Below, in pieces: positions 17,917 through 27,320 of a stretch of DNA of 64,000 bases; positions within the stretch are counted from its first letter, which is position 1; every line of letters starts with the position of its first letter. The position numbers and the translations under genes are program-made. This DNA is from Bacteroidota bacterium (GTDB taxonomy: Bacteria; Bacteroidota; Bacteroidia; Bacteroidales; GCA-2748055): the NCBI GenBank assembly GCA_024244665.1, contig JAAEOI010000190.1:1-64000 (forward strand). The letters run 5' to 3'. The notes beneath the pieces are model-generated. The model was given only the letters and a program-made list of their open reading frames with translations. It made no database searches and had not been told where the DNA came from.

Positions 17917-18291
17917 CTAAGCCGTCTCAGGTGGATGGAAATGACTTTTGTGTATCAGAAACCTGTAGTTGGAGAGGTAGAGGGAATGATTACACTGGAT
18001 CGTTTTTGACCCGGGAGGATCGAAATTGAACAAGAGGAGGACAAATGAATCATTCTCAAGGGAGCGGACAAGCACCCCCCTCTGTTTCTCCTCCTCCTTG
18101 GTGTTCTTCTCTATCTCACTGTTTAAATGACACTGACCCTGACAGGTATTCACCTCCTTGTCCCGTTCAATACAGAGGGTCTGTACAATGTACTCCCGGT
18201 TGAGCTCAAAATCAATATAGGGAAACAACGGCTTCAACCCTATCGAAAGATAGGCCAGTAAAAGGACAATTGATGCAGCTTTTAGACTCAA
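17917..18291 (-). CDS. Small membrane protein with CxGxCHL motif
   Basis: The 124-residue product apparently uses a TTG start at 18291. It has one N-terminal membrane helix, a KPLFPYIDF segment and the motif CQGQCHLN at about residues 50-57, followed by a charged stretch and a variable tail. A paralogue with the same plan (KPVVPYLEY, then CNGKCHLE) lies at 32718-33164. I know this pattern from unnamed small Bacteroidota proteins next to TonB receptors. The Cys/His set suggests metal binding at the periplasmic face. It starts 19 bp after the ActE gene, on the same strand. Confidence 0.6.
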   Translation of the reverse strand: MSLKAASIVLLLAYLSIGLKPLFPYIDFELNREYIVQTLCIERDKEVNTCQGQCHLNSEIEKNTKEEEKQRGVLVRSLENDSFVLLLFNFDPPGSKTIQCNHSLYLSNYRFLIHKSHFHPPETA

Positions 18292-18310
18292 TACAGGGTT
18301 TCTCTAATTA

Positions 18311-19306
18311 TTACTCCAATGTTCTGAAATACCCCAGGATTTTCCTGGCCTCTTCCTCGGTAAGGCTTTGATTGGCCATGGGAGCAAGGTATCTTGTGAG
18401 CAGCTCCTTTGCTACGGGATCTTCTTGTACCATCTTTTCAGGATCCAGAATCATATTCATGATCCAGGTTGGATTTCGACGGTCAAGTACACCCTGAGGA
18501 GCAGGTCCCACATACTTCTTTGTGGGCTTATGACAGGATGAACACTTGGATTTAAACAGCGCTTCACCTTCAGTTACCCAACCCTGGTTAATGGGACCGA
18601 GGCTAATACCCGATACAGGTCCAACCCCGTCGGTCCTTGCAAAATCTTTTGCCACACGGGCTTCAAAGTCAGCATAGGCCTCAGAAAGTGCAGGATTGGC
18701 CCCTGAAAGGGTACGGGCCCCAAGCTCCTGTCCCTGGAGTTTCACCTTCACATACTCGATAATCTTCCATCTGTCCATCTCAGAAAGAGTGGCCCCATAA
18801 GAACCCATCAAACCAAATCCCACAGTCACCACATGAAACAGTTCTCCCCTCGACGCCTTTACCAACCTTTCAACCGTCAGGTCTCCCACCTTCACCGTAG
18901 CCGGGAATTTCTCGCTGGTGACCAGAAATCCATCTCCCTTCCCAGACTCTCCGTGACAATTGCTACAGAATGCCGTATAGAGTTTTTTCCCTTCAAACAC
19001 ATGTTTCATGATCATCTGCTCGCGACTGAGAAGGGTCTGGCCTGCCAGCAGCCTGTTCTCGGGGAATACATTGTACCTGAAGGCCACCTGGTCCTGGGGC
19101 ATGGTTCCATAGACTGGCACCTGGTTGGTGATCCCATCTTCGAAAACCGGGTTCTCGGAATAGGCATCATAGGCCTGTGAGTAGACCATATCCGGCATAA
19201 AATCGTATCCGGGCATATTTCTGTTTCTGTCACATGACAGTACCATCAGACTGGACAGGATAACCAATGCCGCTCTATAATTCATTACCTTTCTCATATT
19301 GTTCAT
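18311..19306 (-). CDS. actE: Alternative complex III subunit ActE, diheme cytochrome c
   Basis: The 331-residue lipoprotein (lipobox VLSC, Cys25) has two heme-binding motifs, CSNCH at 114-118 and CSSCH at 255-259. The N-terminal cytochrome domain with ENRLLAGQTLLSREQ before it matches ActE, the monoheme cytochrome of alternative complex III. The second, C-terminal cytochrome domain goes beyond the classic monoheme form and could be the electron exit. It is the last of the six ACIII genes here; the order A-B-C-D-F-E differs from the common A-B-C-D-E-F order. Confidence 0.85.
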   Translation of the reverse strand: MNNMRKVMNYRAALVILSSLMVLSCDRNRNMPGYDFMPDMVYSQAYDAYSENPVFEDGITNQVPVYGTMPQDQVAFRYNVFPENRLLAGQTLLSREQMIMKHVFEGKKLYTAFCSNCHGESGKGDGFLVTSEKFPATVKVGDLTVERLVKASRGELFHVVTVGFGLMGSYGATLSEMDRWKIIEYVKVKLQGQELGARTLSGANPALSEAYADFEARVAKDFARTDGVGPVSGISLGPINQGWVTEGEALFKSKCSSCHKPTKKYVGPAPQGVLDRRNPTWIMNMILDPEKMVQEDPVAKELLTRYLAPMANQSLTEEEARKILGYFRTLE

Positions 19307-19328
19307 TTTTCAACTACAAAGGGATTCA

Positions 19329-20492
19329 TCAGGATTCATAATGCAAACTCTCTTCCAGGAAAGGATCATTCTTTACCAGCAGGGGCTTTGAAGCCAGTGT
19401 GCGCAATACAATAAACAGGAATAGTCCTGTATAGGATACGGTAAGTGCTATTTCCAGCAATCCAATCCCTGCAGGCATACCGGTTGCTCCCGGCATAATC
19501 ATCTGGTAATAATCGATCCAGTGACCTATCAAAACCACACCGGCAACACCGGCAAGCCAGTTCAACTTATGTTTCATATTCAACTTCATCAGACCGAAAA
19601 AGGGTACCACAAAGTTTAATCCAAGGTTCAGGAAGAAAATGAACTGGATTTGCTCATTTCGCTGTACAAAATAGGCGGTCTCCTCGGGAATATGTCCGTA
19701 CCAGATAAGCATGTACTGGGAGAACCACAGGTAGGTCCAGAATACGCTGAATGCAAACAGAAGCTTGGCCAGGTCATGCATGTGATCCACCCGGATGAAA
19801 GCCAGGTAACCGGCCCTTTTTAAAAACCAGATCATCACGATCATAAAGGCCAGGGAGCTTACAAACATACCGATAAATACATACCATCCGAATATGGTGC
19901 TGAACCAGTGTGCATCGATGGACATGATCCAGTCCCAGCTGCTAGTGGAGACAGTAATGGCAAAAAATACCAGGAAGAGTCCGGCGAAAATTCTCCGGCG
20001 GTTGTGATGCCTGATATCGTCCGAGGTCATGAGTGCCTCGGTCTGTTTTCGCATTCCCCGGGTGAGCAGTATCCAGCCGGCAAAATAGAGCACCATTCTC
20101 ACAAAGAAGAAGGGCATGTTCAGCCAGGCCGACTTTCCTTCAAGGATGGGATCATGGAGATCCGGCTGGGACCAGTGGTAGAGGTCGTGCATGCCAAAAA
20201 ACAGCAGGCCCATCAGCAGAAATGCCACCGGTAAAAAGGTGGTCAATGCTTCCGGAATCCGCTGCAGAGCTGTGTGCCAGCCGCCCCAGGCAATCCGGTG
20301 GACCGCCAGGAAAAATGCTCCTCCAAGGGCAATTCCCAGAAAAAGCATATTGTTCAACAAAACATTGGCCCATATCCTGGATGAATCGGGCTTGAATATA
20401 AAGATGGCCGCAACTGAAAGCAGTAGACCGGTTATGGTTATTATACCCAGTATGTTGCGGATCTTATTGGAAAATGTATATTGCTCGTCCAT
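19329..20492 (-). CDS. actF: Alternative complex III subunit ActF, integral membrane
   Basis: The start at 20492 (MDEQYTF) gives 387 residues; the frame is open upstream into actD but that extension has no membrane character. About ten hydrophobic segments are visible, with ActF-type sequence such as SWDWIMSIDAHWFSTIFGWY and WFSQYMLIWYGHIP. ActF is one of two large membrane subunits of ACIII that anchor the complex and are thought to take part in quinol oxidation or proton movement. It is encoded 16 bp after ActD and 22 bp before ActE. Confidence 0.88.
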   Translation of the reverse strand: MDEQYTFSNKIRNILGIITITGLLLSVAAIFIFKPDSSRIWANVLLNNMLFLGIALGGAFFLAVHRIAWGGWHTALQRIPEALTTFLPVAFLLMGLLFFGMHDLYHWSQPDLHDPILEGKSAWLNMPFFFVRMVLYFAGWILLTRGMRKQTEALMTSDDIRHHNRRRIFAGLFLVFFAITVSTSSWDWIMSIDAHWFSTIFGWYVFIGMFVSSLAFMIVMIWFLKRAGYLAFIRVDHMHDLAKLLFAFSVFWTYLWFSQYMLIWYGHIPEETAYFVQRNEQIQFIFFLNLGLNFVVPFFGLMKLNMKHKLNWLAGVAGVVLIGHWIDYYQMIMPGATGMPAGIGLLEIALTVSYTGLFLFIVLRTLASKPLLVKNDPFLEESLHYES

Positions 20493-20508
20493 ATCTGATT
20501 GTTTTCTT

Positions 20509-21021
20509 TTACACAATTTCAACAATGGGGATTCCCGAGAGAACCGATTGAATATCCTTTCTTGCCGTTTCCTCATTCTCCCCGGTTTCGACCAGGATGA
20601 CAAAGCGATCATCGGTTGCGCGTTCATAGACCGGTTTAAAACTCTTCCTGGGAATAAGTCTGGACCTTATGAACATGGCTGTAGCAACCCCGAATGCGGT
20701 GAACAGCACAGTCAGTTCGAAGGTTACAGGGATAAACGAGGGAGCCGCCAGGTAAGGTTTTCCACCGAATTCCAGGGGATAACCGACTGTAAAAACCCAG
20801 GCTTGGCCCAGGAAGCCAAACAAACCGCCGGTCATACCACAGAAAAACCCACCTAAAGGAATTCGTGACCGTTTAATCTTCAGTGCTTTATCAAGTCCGT
20901 GAACCGGGAAGGGTGTCAGCACATCATGGATGGTCTGATCCTTCTCCTGGATCTTTTGTATAGCCTCCAAAAGGGGCACCTCATCGTCGAATACAACGCT
21001 TATGTATCTCTTATTTTCCAT
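20509..21021 (-). CDS. actD: Alternative complex III subunit ActD (DUF3341)
   Basis: The 170-residue product (start 21021, MENKRYIS; a start at 21030 is also possible) matches the DUF3341 family. It has an N-terminal soluble region, then two membrane helices (GGFFCGMTGGLFGFLGQAWV and FELTVLFTAFGVATAMFI), then a soluble tail ending GIPIVEIV. ActD is the small membrane subunit of ACIII. Its start overlaps the end of actC by 11 bp, which fits translational coupling. Confidence 0.88.
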   Translation of the reverse strand: MENKRYISVVFDDEVPLLEAIQKIQEKDQTIHDVLTPFPVHGLDKALKIKRSRIPLGGFFCGMTGGLFGFLGQAWVFTVGYPLEFGGKPYLAAPSFIPVTFELTVLFTAFGVATAMFIRSRLIPRKSFKPVYERATDDRFVILVETGENEETARKDIQSVLSGIPIVEIV

Positions 21022-22390
21022 GGTTTTCATCTTTTTGAGGAGTTTTTTCACCTGAACTCTTGAGAACCGATTTCACCTCTGCAATGGCAATTACCGGGAA
21101 TACCCGTATGAACAGGAAGAATGCAGTAAAGAACAGTCCCAGGGTTCCCAGGAATAGCCCGATCTCCACAATGGTGGGCTTGTACATGGTCCAGCTGGAG
21201 GTAAGATAGTCTCTGTGCAGGGAGGTAACCACGATCACAAAGCGCTCAAACCACATCCCGATGTTAATCACTATGGAGAGGAAGAAGGTGAAAACCAGGT
21301 TGGTTCTCAGCTTCTTAAACCACAGCAGCTGGGGTGAGATGACGTTGGCGGTCATCATGATCCAGTAGGCCCACCAGTAGGGGCCGGTTGCCCGGTTCAT
21401 TATCACGAAGTGTTCATACTCAACCCCCGAATACCAGGAGATGAACAGTTCAGTCATATAGGCCAAACCCACAATGGAGCCGGTGGCAATGATCACCTTA
21501 TTCATCGACTCCACATGTCCCACTGTAATATAGTCTTCCAGGTGCAGGGCTTTCCTTGTGATAAGCATCAGGGTCAGCACCATGGCAAAACCTGAAAAGA
21601 TGGCTCCCGATACAAAGTAGGGCGGGAATATGGTGGTATGCCAGCCGGGAATAACAGAGGTGGCAAAATCCATACTCACAATGCTGTGTACGGAAAGGAC
21701 CAGGGGAGCGGCCAGTGCAGCGAGGATAAGGGATACTACCTCGTGCCTGTGCCAGTGGCGGGCCGATCCGGTCCAACCAAAACTGAGCACTGTGTAGATG
21801 GTTTTTTTAAATTTTGATTTAATCCTATCCCTGACTGTTCCAATGTCCGGAATAAGACCAATGTACCAGAATATCAGTGAAACCCCAAAATAGGTTGAAA
21901 TGGCAAAAACATCCCATACCAGGGGTGAGTTAAAGTTCACCCAGAGTCCCCTGAAATTGGGATAGGGGAAGATAAAGAAGGCCAGCAAAGGCCTCCCCAT
22001 GTGAATTACAGGGAAGAGGGCAGCACAGATCACCGCAAAGATGGTCATGGCTTCTGCCGACCGGTTGATACTGGTTCTCCATTTCTGCCGGAAGAGTAAG
22101 AGGATGGCTGAAATGAAAGTCCCTGCATGGCCGATACCAATCCACCATACAAAGTTGGTAATTCCCCAGCCCCAGCCGACTGTCCGGTTGAGGCCCCATG
22201 TTCCGATTCCGTTCCAGATGGTCCAGAAGATCATGAATACACCAAACAACAGAGCTGAGCTGGAAAGAGTAATGCCCAGGTACCAGACTCGTCCTGGCTT
22301 GTTCGCCATTGGCCGGAGAATATCATCTGTGACATCCTTGTAGGTTTTGTTCCCTTTTATCAGAGGGATTCTGATTGGAGATTGTAGCAT
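21011..22390 (-). CDS. actC: Alternative complex III subunit ActC (NrfD-like)
   Basis: The 459-residue integral membrane protein has about ten helices and NrfD/PsrC-type sequence, including WWIGIGHAGTFISAILLLFR and PVIHMGRPLLAFFIFPYPN. In ACIII, ActC forms the menaquinol-binding membrane module beside ActF and contacts the iron-sulfur domain of ActB. It starts 17 bp after actB. Confidence 0.92.
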   Translation of the reverse strand: MLQSPIRIPLIKGNKTYKDVTDDILRPMANKPGRVWYLGITLSSSALLFGVFMIFWTIWNGIGTWGLNRTVGWGWGITNFVWWIGIGHAGTFISAILLLFRQKWRTSINRSAEAMTIFAVICAALFPVIHMGRPLLAFFIFPYPNFRGLWVNFNSPLVWDVFAISTYFGVSLIFWYIGLIPDIGTVRDRIKSKFKKTIYTVLSFGWTGSARHWHRHEVVSLILAALAAPLVLSVHSIVSMDFATSVIPGWHTTIFPPYFVSGAIFSGFAMVLTLMLITRKALHLEDYITVGHVESMNKVIIATGSIVGLAYMTELFISWYSGVEYEHFVIMNRATGPYWWAYWIMMTANVISPQLLWFKKLRTNLVFTFFLSIVINIGMWFERFVIVVTSLHRDYLTSSWTMYKPTIVEIGLFLGTLGLFFTAFFLFIRVFPVIAIAEVKSVLKSSGEKTPQKDENHGK

Positions 22391-22407
22391 ATAGTTCGTT
22401 TTTTTTA

Positions 22408-25407
22408 CTACGTGTTTCGAATTTTGGTCAGATAATGAACTGAAGGCTTGGTATAGATCTCTTCCAGCAGGTTATACCGCCTTCCGCTGGCAATCAGCTT
22501 ACTTATTTCGCTGGAGGGATCATTCATGTCTCCGAATATAATGGAGTTCGCCGGACAGGATTGTGAGCAGGCAGTCTGCATCTCTTCATCGTGCAGTGAC
22601 CTGCTCTCAGCTTTTGCCTTCAGCTTGGAAGCCTGAATTCGCTGAACACAGAGAGAACATTTCTCAATCACTCCCTGTGAACGAACGGTTACATCGGGAT
22701 TTAACACCATTCTCCTCAGATCCTGGGTCATGCCGGCCGAATCCCTGAGGTTTCCGCTCAATGTACCGGCCTCTGTAAAGTTGAACCAGTTGAATCTTCT
22801 CACCTTATATGGGCAGTTGTTGTTGCAGTAGCGGGTACCGATACAACGGTTATAAACCATCTGGTTCAGTCCTTCCGAGCTATGGTTGGTGGCCGCAACC
22901 GGACATACATTCTCACAGGGTGCATTGTCGCAGTGCTGACACATGACCGGCTGAAATACAACCCCGGGATCATTCTCATCACCGCTGAAATAGCGGTCAA
23001 TCCGCATCCAATGCATTTCGTGTACCCTTGTCACCTCCTCCTTCCCGACAACGGGAATATTGTTTTCGGCCTGACATGAAATAACGCAGTTGGCGCACCC
23101 GGTACAGGTACTCAGGTCGATGGCCATCCCCCAGTGATGATTGGGGAATTCACGCTCTACATAAAGACTCTTGGAATGCTCCTTAAAGTGCTCATGCTTC
23201 TCATTTCCGGAAGCAGGATTCTCCTCAAAGGATACTTTGTCCGATTCACGCACCAGATCCCGGCCCTCCATGGAGTGGTGGGTCTGGGTCTGGGCAAGCT
23301 GTACCTGCCTCCCGGCCGGTACTATTTCATCCACCACGGCCCACTGCCGGATGGTCTCTTTTACCATAGCGGTGAGGGGCCAGAAATCGACACCTATGCC
23401 TTTTCCAACCACGCCGCAGTCTCTTCTTCCATACCCCAGGGCAACACCTACTGTTCCATAGGCTTGCCCGGGCTGTACAAAAACCGGGATCTCTGAACCA
23501 TTAATCCGGATAACATCACCCGAGCTTATTCCCATCTCACCAGCCTGCCTGGGAGATACCGAAGCCACATTCTCCCAACATATCCTGGTCACAGGATCGG
23601 GCAGCTCCTGGAGCCAGGGATTGTTTGCCTGTTTTCCTGTTCCAAGAGCCAGACTCTGGTATATCACCATCTCGGTGATCCCGTCTGCTGAACCGCTCCC
23701 GATTCCAAGTGAGGAAGGATCAAAAATGGAGGCCTCTACGGCCTCTTCTCCTTCTTCCTCCGCTTCAGCTACCGGTGCGGGGATTGACGGCTCAAACACC
23801 CCTTTCTGAAGGGTGTGGTCAAAAAATACATCAGGACTGAAATGCTCGGCCTGCATGGGCATAAACCGTTCGGCCCAAACACCATTCATAAACTCATAAT
23901 AGGTCAGTCCGGATCCGGACCACTTAAGCAATGTCTCCTGGAACTGACGTGAATTAAAAATGGGATTTATAGCTGGCTGAGCCAGGCTGTATTTGAATTT
24001 TTTGGGCTCTGCATCGTTCCAGCTTTCCAGGTAGTGGCTATCCGGACAAACATATCCTGCCAGCACGCTGGTCTCATCGGGTGCGTGACTTAATGAGACA
24101 GTGAGACCGACTTTCTGAACCGCACTACTAAATTGATCAGCTGCATGCCAGGTATAGGCCGGATTCACATCGTACATAAGCAGGGCATCTACCTCCCCGC
24201 CATTCATTCTCCCGATCAGTTTCTCCAGATCGGCTTCCCTCCCCTGGTGAGTCATCAGTGGCGACTCCCACTGGATCGTGGTACCCACGTTACCGAGGGT
24301 CCTGTTGATCTCATTAACAATTTGCTGAATTTCAAGCTCATTTGAAGAAGATATCACCAGGGACTTCCCCTTTGCACCCAGTAACCTGTCGCAGACATCA
24401 TCCACATCCACCGGCGAAACCGGAGCCTCGACCTCTCTCTGCTCCACAACCTTTACAACTCTCTTGTAGATATTGAGCAGAACAGCTCCCTCCTGGGATG
24501 GTTTAATCTGGATCCTTTTGTCTGCATTGCTGCCGGTCAGGCTCATATTGGATTCGATCTGCACCAGGTGGGACATTTCTTTCTCCGGATTCCTCCGGGA
24601 AGAGAACTGCCTGGTATACTCAAGGGGTGACAACCAGGTCCCAAGGAAATCGGCGCCCGAGCTGACGATCACATCCGCCTGATCGAAACGGTAATCGGGG
24701 ACAACTGGCTTCCCGAATCCGATCCGGTTTGCCTCCCGAATGGCCGAAGCTGAAACCGCATCATAGGGGATCCACTCCACACCAGGATAGCTCTCCGCAA
24801 ACTGTGTGATCACTGCTTCAGTAGAGGGACTGAAAATAGTGGGTGTCAGCAGTACAATGGATCCTCCTTTGTCGGAAATTTGCCTCAGGGCCTGCATAAT
24901 TTCAGCATCCGCCACTTCCCACTCCATGGGGGCACCACCCTTCTCAGGGGCCTTATACCGACTGGTATCGTAGAGTTCCATCAAGGATGCCTGGACCCGG
25001 GAACTTGTTCCACCACCGGTGATTCCCGAACTGGGATTGCCCTCAATTTTAATGGGGCGGCCCTCCCTGGTCTTGACGATAATGCTGCAATAGTCGGAGC
25101 CACTCAGGTATGAGGAGGCGTAGTAATTTGCTTCACCAGGAGTTATTTCATAGGGAGCCACCACATAGGGAACTACTTTTCTGACTTTGCTCTGACAGGA
25201 AGCCATTGCGCTTACCGCAAAGCTAAACCCACAGAGTTTCAGGAAGTCGCGCCGTGAAGCTGAACCCTCACCCTTCATCTCGCCAATTTCTGATAACAAA
25301 CCTGACTTTGATTTGCCCGGAAATTCGGGCATTCTCGCTGGCCCGCTTTCCTGTTTTGCATCTATATCTTTCCAGTATTTCTTCATTCTTTCAGACTTTA
25401 TTTCCAT
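22408..25407 (-). CDS. actB: Alternative complex III subunit ActB, molybdoenzyme-like iron-sulfur protein
   Basis: The 999-residue protein carries an internal twin-arginine signal (SRRDFLKLCG, about residues 51-60) after a hydrophilic leader, as usual for ActB. Next comes a molybdopterin-oxidoreductase-like region without obvious cofactor binding and a C-terminal ferredoxin region with four cysteine clusters (CTGCANCVISCQ, CQHCDNAPCENVCP, CIGTRYCNNNCP, CSLCVQRI plus CSQSCP). A Glu-rich linker (about residues 540-555) separates the two halves. In ACIII this subunit sits in the periplasm and passes electrons from quinol to the heme subunits. Confidence 0.92.
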   Translation of the reverse strand: MEIKSERMKKYWKDIDAKQESGPARMPEFPGKSKSGLLSEIGEMKGEGSASRRDFLKLCGFSFAVSAMASCQSKVRKVVPYVVAPYEITPGEANYYASSYLSGSDYCSIIVKTREGRPIKIEGNPSSGITGGGTSSRVQASLMELYDTSRYKAPEKGGAPMEWEVADAEIMQALRQISDKGGSIVLLTPTIFSPSTEAVITQFAESYPGVEWIPYDAVSASAIREANRIGFGKPVVPDYRFDQADVIVSSGADFLGTWLSPLEYTRQFSSRRNPEKEMSHLVQIESNMSLTGSNADKRIQIKPSQEGAVLLNIYKRVVKVVEQREVEAPVSPVDVDDVCDRLLGAKGKSLVISSSNELEIQQIVNEINRTLGNVGTTIQWESPLMTHQGREADLEKLIGRMNGGEVDALLMYDVNPAYTWHAADQFSSAVQKVGLTVSLSHAPDETSVLAGYVCPDSHYLESWNDAEPKKFKYSLAQPAINPIFNSRQFQETLLKWSGSGLTYYEFMNGVWAERFMPMQAEHFSPDVFFDHTLQKGVFEPSIPAPVAEAEEEGEEAVEASIFDPSSLGIGSGSADGITEMVIYQSLALGTGKQANNPWLQELPDPVTRICWENVASVSPRQAGEMGISSGDVIRINGSEIPVFVQPGQAYGTVGVALGYGRRDCGVVGKGIGVDFWPLTAMVKETIRQWAVVDEIVPAGRQVQLAQTQTHHSMEGRDLVRESDKVSFEENPASGNEKHEHFKEHSKSLYVEREFPNHHWGMAIDLSTCTGCANCVISCQAENNIPVVGKEEVTRVHEMHWMRIDRYFSGDENDPGVVFQPVMCQHCDNAPCENVCPVAATNHSSEGLNQMVYNRCIGTRYCNNNCPYKVRRFNWFNFTEAGTLSGNLRDSAGMTQDLRRMVLNPDVTVRSQGVIEKCSLCVQRIQASKLKAKAESRSLHDEEMQTACSQSCPANSIIFGDMNDPSSEISKLIASGRRYNLLEEIYTKPSVHYLTKIRNT

Positions 25408-25415
25408 TTAGAATC

Positions 25416-26513
25416 CTAATAGTGGCAAACACTGCACTCCCTGCCGTTGATATCAGAGACCATGATGCTGTCCAACTTGCCCGTCACCAGTGAATCGGCC
25501 AGGACAGGATAATAGTTCTTATAGTAATCGTTTGAAAAATCGACTTTGGTTTCATCATGGCATTTGATGCACCATCCCATGGAGAGATCCTCCACCTGGC
25601 TTAACACATGCATATTCTCCACATCGCCGTGACAGGTCAAACATTCAATACCGCCAATGGTCACGTGTTGCATGTGGTTGAAATAGGTGAAATCGGGCAG
25701 CGCATGGATCCGGACCCACCGGATGGCCACGCTGTCTTCTGCAGCCTGAAGCACCTTGCGAATCTCAAATTTTCCCGTACGCGTTCCTTCCGGCTGGTGC
25801 CTGTGGCAGTTCATACAAAGACTCACAGGCGGAACCCCTGCATTCCTTCCTTTCAGTACCCCGGGATGGCAGTAGTTGCAATCAATTTTATTGTCGGTGG
25901 CATGAATTGCATGTGAAAATTTAACAGGCTGAATAGGTGCATAATCTTTGGAAAGATTAAATCCCAGTGCGGCCTGTACGATGAATACGCCGATCATACC
26001 CCATGCGGCAAGGACAAGGACCCTGCGGGCCACCTTTGGAATTTGCTTCAGTCGCACTTTCTCAATCCGCATCAGGATCAGGAACAGGAACATCCCCAGA
26101 AAGAGAAGCCTCTTCCAACGAAAGGGAGCCGACTGAATATAGGGATTGTGTTGGAGGTGATCCAGGTAGGCGATGAGCTTTTCCTCCTGATCGCCGGTCA
26201 GGCTGACACCGTCATGAACTTTTTTCATCAACACACCGGCAGGAGCATTGAAGTACTCCCCCAATCCTTTTGCTTTGTAGATCTCTACACGGCCCGACAG
26301 GGCCATGACAGAGGGATTCCAGTTGATGGTATCCGTTTCATCAAAGTAGTGACAATCCAGACAGCTTTCGCCATCGGCATTGACAAGCTCCCGGAAAACC
26401 TTCTCTCCGGACTTGTAGTCCCCCGGATCTCCTTGAACCTCCTGGCCAATGGACGGGCTCCACAACAGGACCGTCAACAGCACCATCATTTTTAAGTTTC
26501 GAAATTGTATCAT
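25416..26513 (-). CDS. actA: Alternative complex III subunit ActA, hexaheme cytochrome c
   Basis: The 365-residue protein has six CxxCH motifs: CLDCH (51-55), CNYCH, CMNCH, CLTCH, CIKCH and CSVCH (at the extreme C-terminus). Residues 1-24 are a signal peptide. The first heme lies in a separate cytochrome-like domain before two hydrophobic segments (about 133-152 and 162-182); the other five form the usual pentaheme ActA part. Described ActA proteins have five hemes, so the extra N-terminal heme looks like a fusion. The gene starts only 24 bp after nosY. Confidence 0.9.
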   Translation of the reverse strand: MIQFRNLKMMVLLTVLLWSPSIGQEVQGDPGDYKSGEKVFRELVNADGESCLDCHYFDETDTINWNPSVMALSGRVEIYKAKGLGEYFNAPAGVLMKKVHDGVSLTGDQEEKLIAYLDHLQHNPYIQSAPFRWKRLLFLGMFLFLILMRIEKVRLKQIPKVARRVLVLAAWGMIGVFIVQAALGFNLSKDYAPIQPVKFSHAIHATDNKIDCNYCHPGVLKGRNAGVPPVSLCMNCHRHQPEGTRTGKFEIRKVLQAAEDSVAIRWVRIHALPDFTYFNHMQHVTIGGIECLTCHGDVENMHVLSQVEDLSMGWCIKCHDETKVDFSNDYYKNYYPVLADSLVTGKLDSIMVSDINGRECSVCHY

Positions 26514-26537
26514 AGTTCTGACTTATTGGTCTTCATG

Positions 26538-27320
26538 TTAAAAATCTTTCTTTTTCGCAATCCTCACCATCAATAAGGATGGAACAATAATCCAGCATAT
26601 CATGCTGAACATGGATATGGCAATTCCTGTTACTGAACCAAAAAATTTAAGAAACAGGGCCCCCGTATATCCCATGAGTGCAGCAATGTCCAGCCCAAGC
26701 ATGATCATAACCCTCGAAAGGTCAATGGGATTAAGGAAGGTCAGGACGATGGCCAGCGTATCGGTGGGATACTCTTTGAACAGGATCATCAGAATCAAAA
26801 TGACTCCATCATACAATACTGCAAGGAAAAACCAGATAAATAAGGAGATCCCAAACCCCATGATCTTATTCTCGTGTTTCAGAGCAGTGGCATAAGCAAT
26901 GGCCGACATGCTAAAACTCAAGCCTATCCCGGCAAGAAGGATCAGCAGGAAATCGGGAAGATGCTCAGAAACGAAGATTCCCTTCAGTATGAACGGGATG
27001 GCGATTCCCGCACTAAAACTGAGGGAAAGTGAGAGTGCCAGTCCCGCATATTGTCCCAGGATCAGGGACCTTCTTCTCACAGGCTGAGCAAGCAGGAGCT
27101 CGGTAAATTCCCTGGAATTATAATAATATATGGCACCAAAAACAATTGATACAAGGGGAATAAGCACCAGCACAATATTCATCATGCTAACGATGGACTT
27201 GGTCATGTCGGCACTGAAATAGAGGATCGCACTGGTCACCAAGAGGAAGAAGACAAAATAGAGGATGGTCCAGTAACTCTGGATCAGGTCCACAAAGCTG
27301 TATTTTATGAATTTCCTCAT
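26538..27320 (-). CDS. nosY: NosY-type ABC permease
   Basis: The 260-residue protein has six predicted membrane helices and the ABC-2 permease motif YYNSREFTELLLAQPVRRRS, typical of NosY. With NosF and NosD it forms the NosDFY transporter needed to build the copper centre CuZ of N2O reductase. Its start overlaps the nosF stop by 4 bp. Confidence 0.88.
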   Translation of the reverse strand: MRKFIKYSFVDLIQSYWTILYFVFFLLVTSAILYFSADMTKSIVSMMNIVLVLIPLVSIVFGAIYYYNSREFTELLLAQPVRRRSLILGQYAGLALSLSLSFSAGIAIPFILKGIFVSEHLPDFLLILLAGIGLSFSMSAIAYATALKHENKIMGFGISLFIWFFLAVLYDGVILILMILFKEYPTDTLAIVLTFLNPIDLSRVMIMLGLDIAALMGYTGALFLKFFGSVTGIAISMFSMICWIIVPSLLMVRIAKKKDF

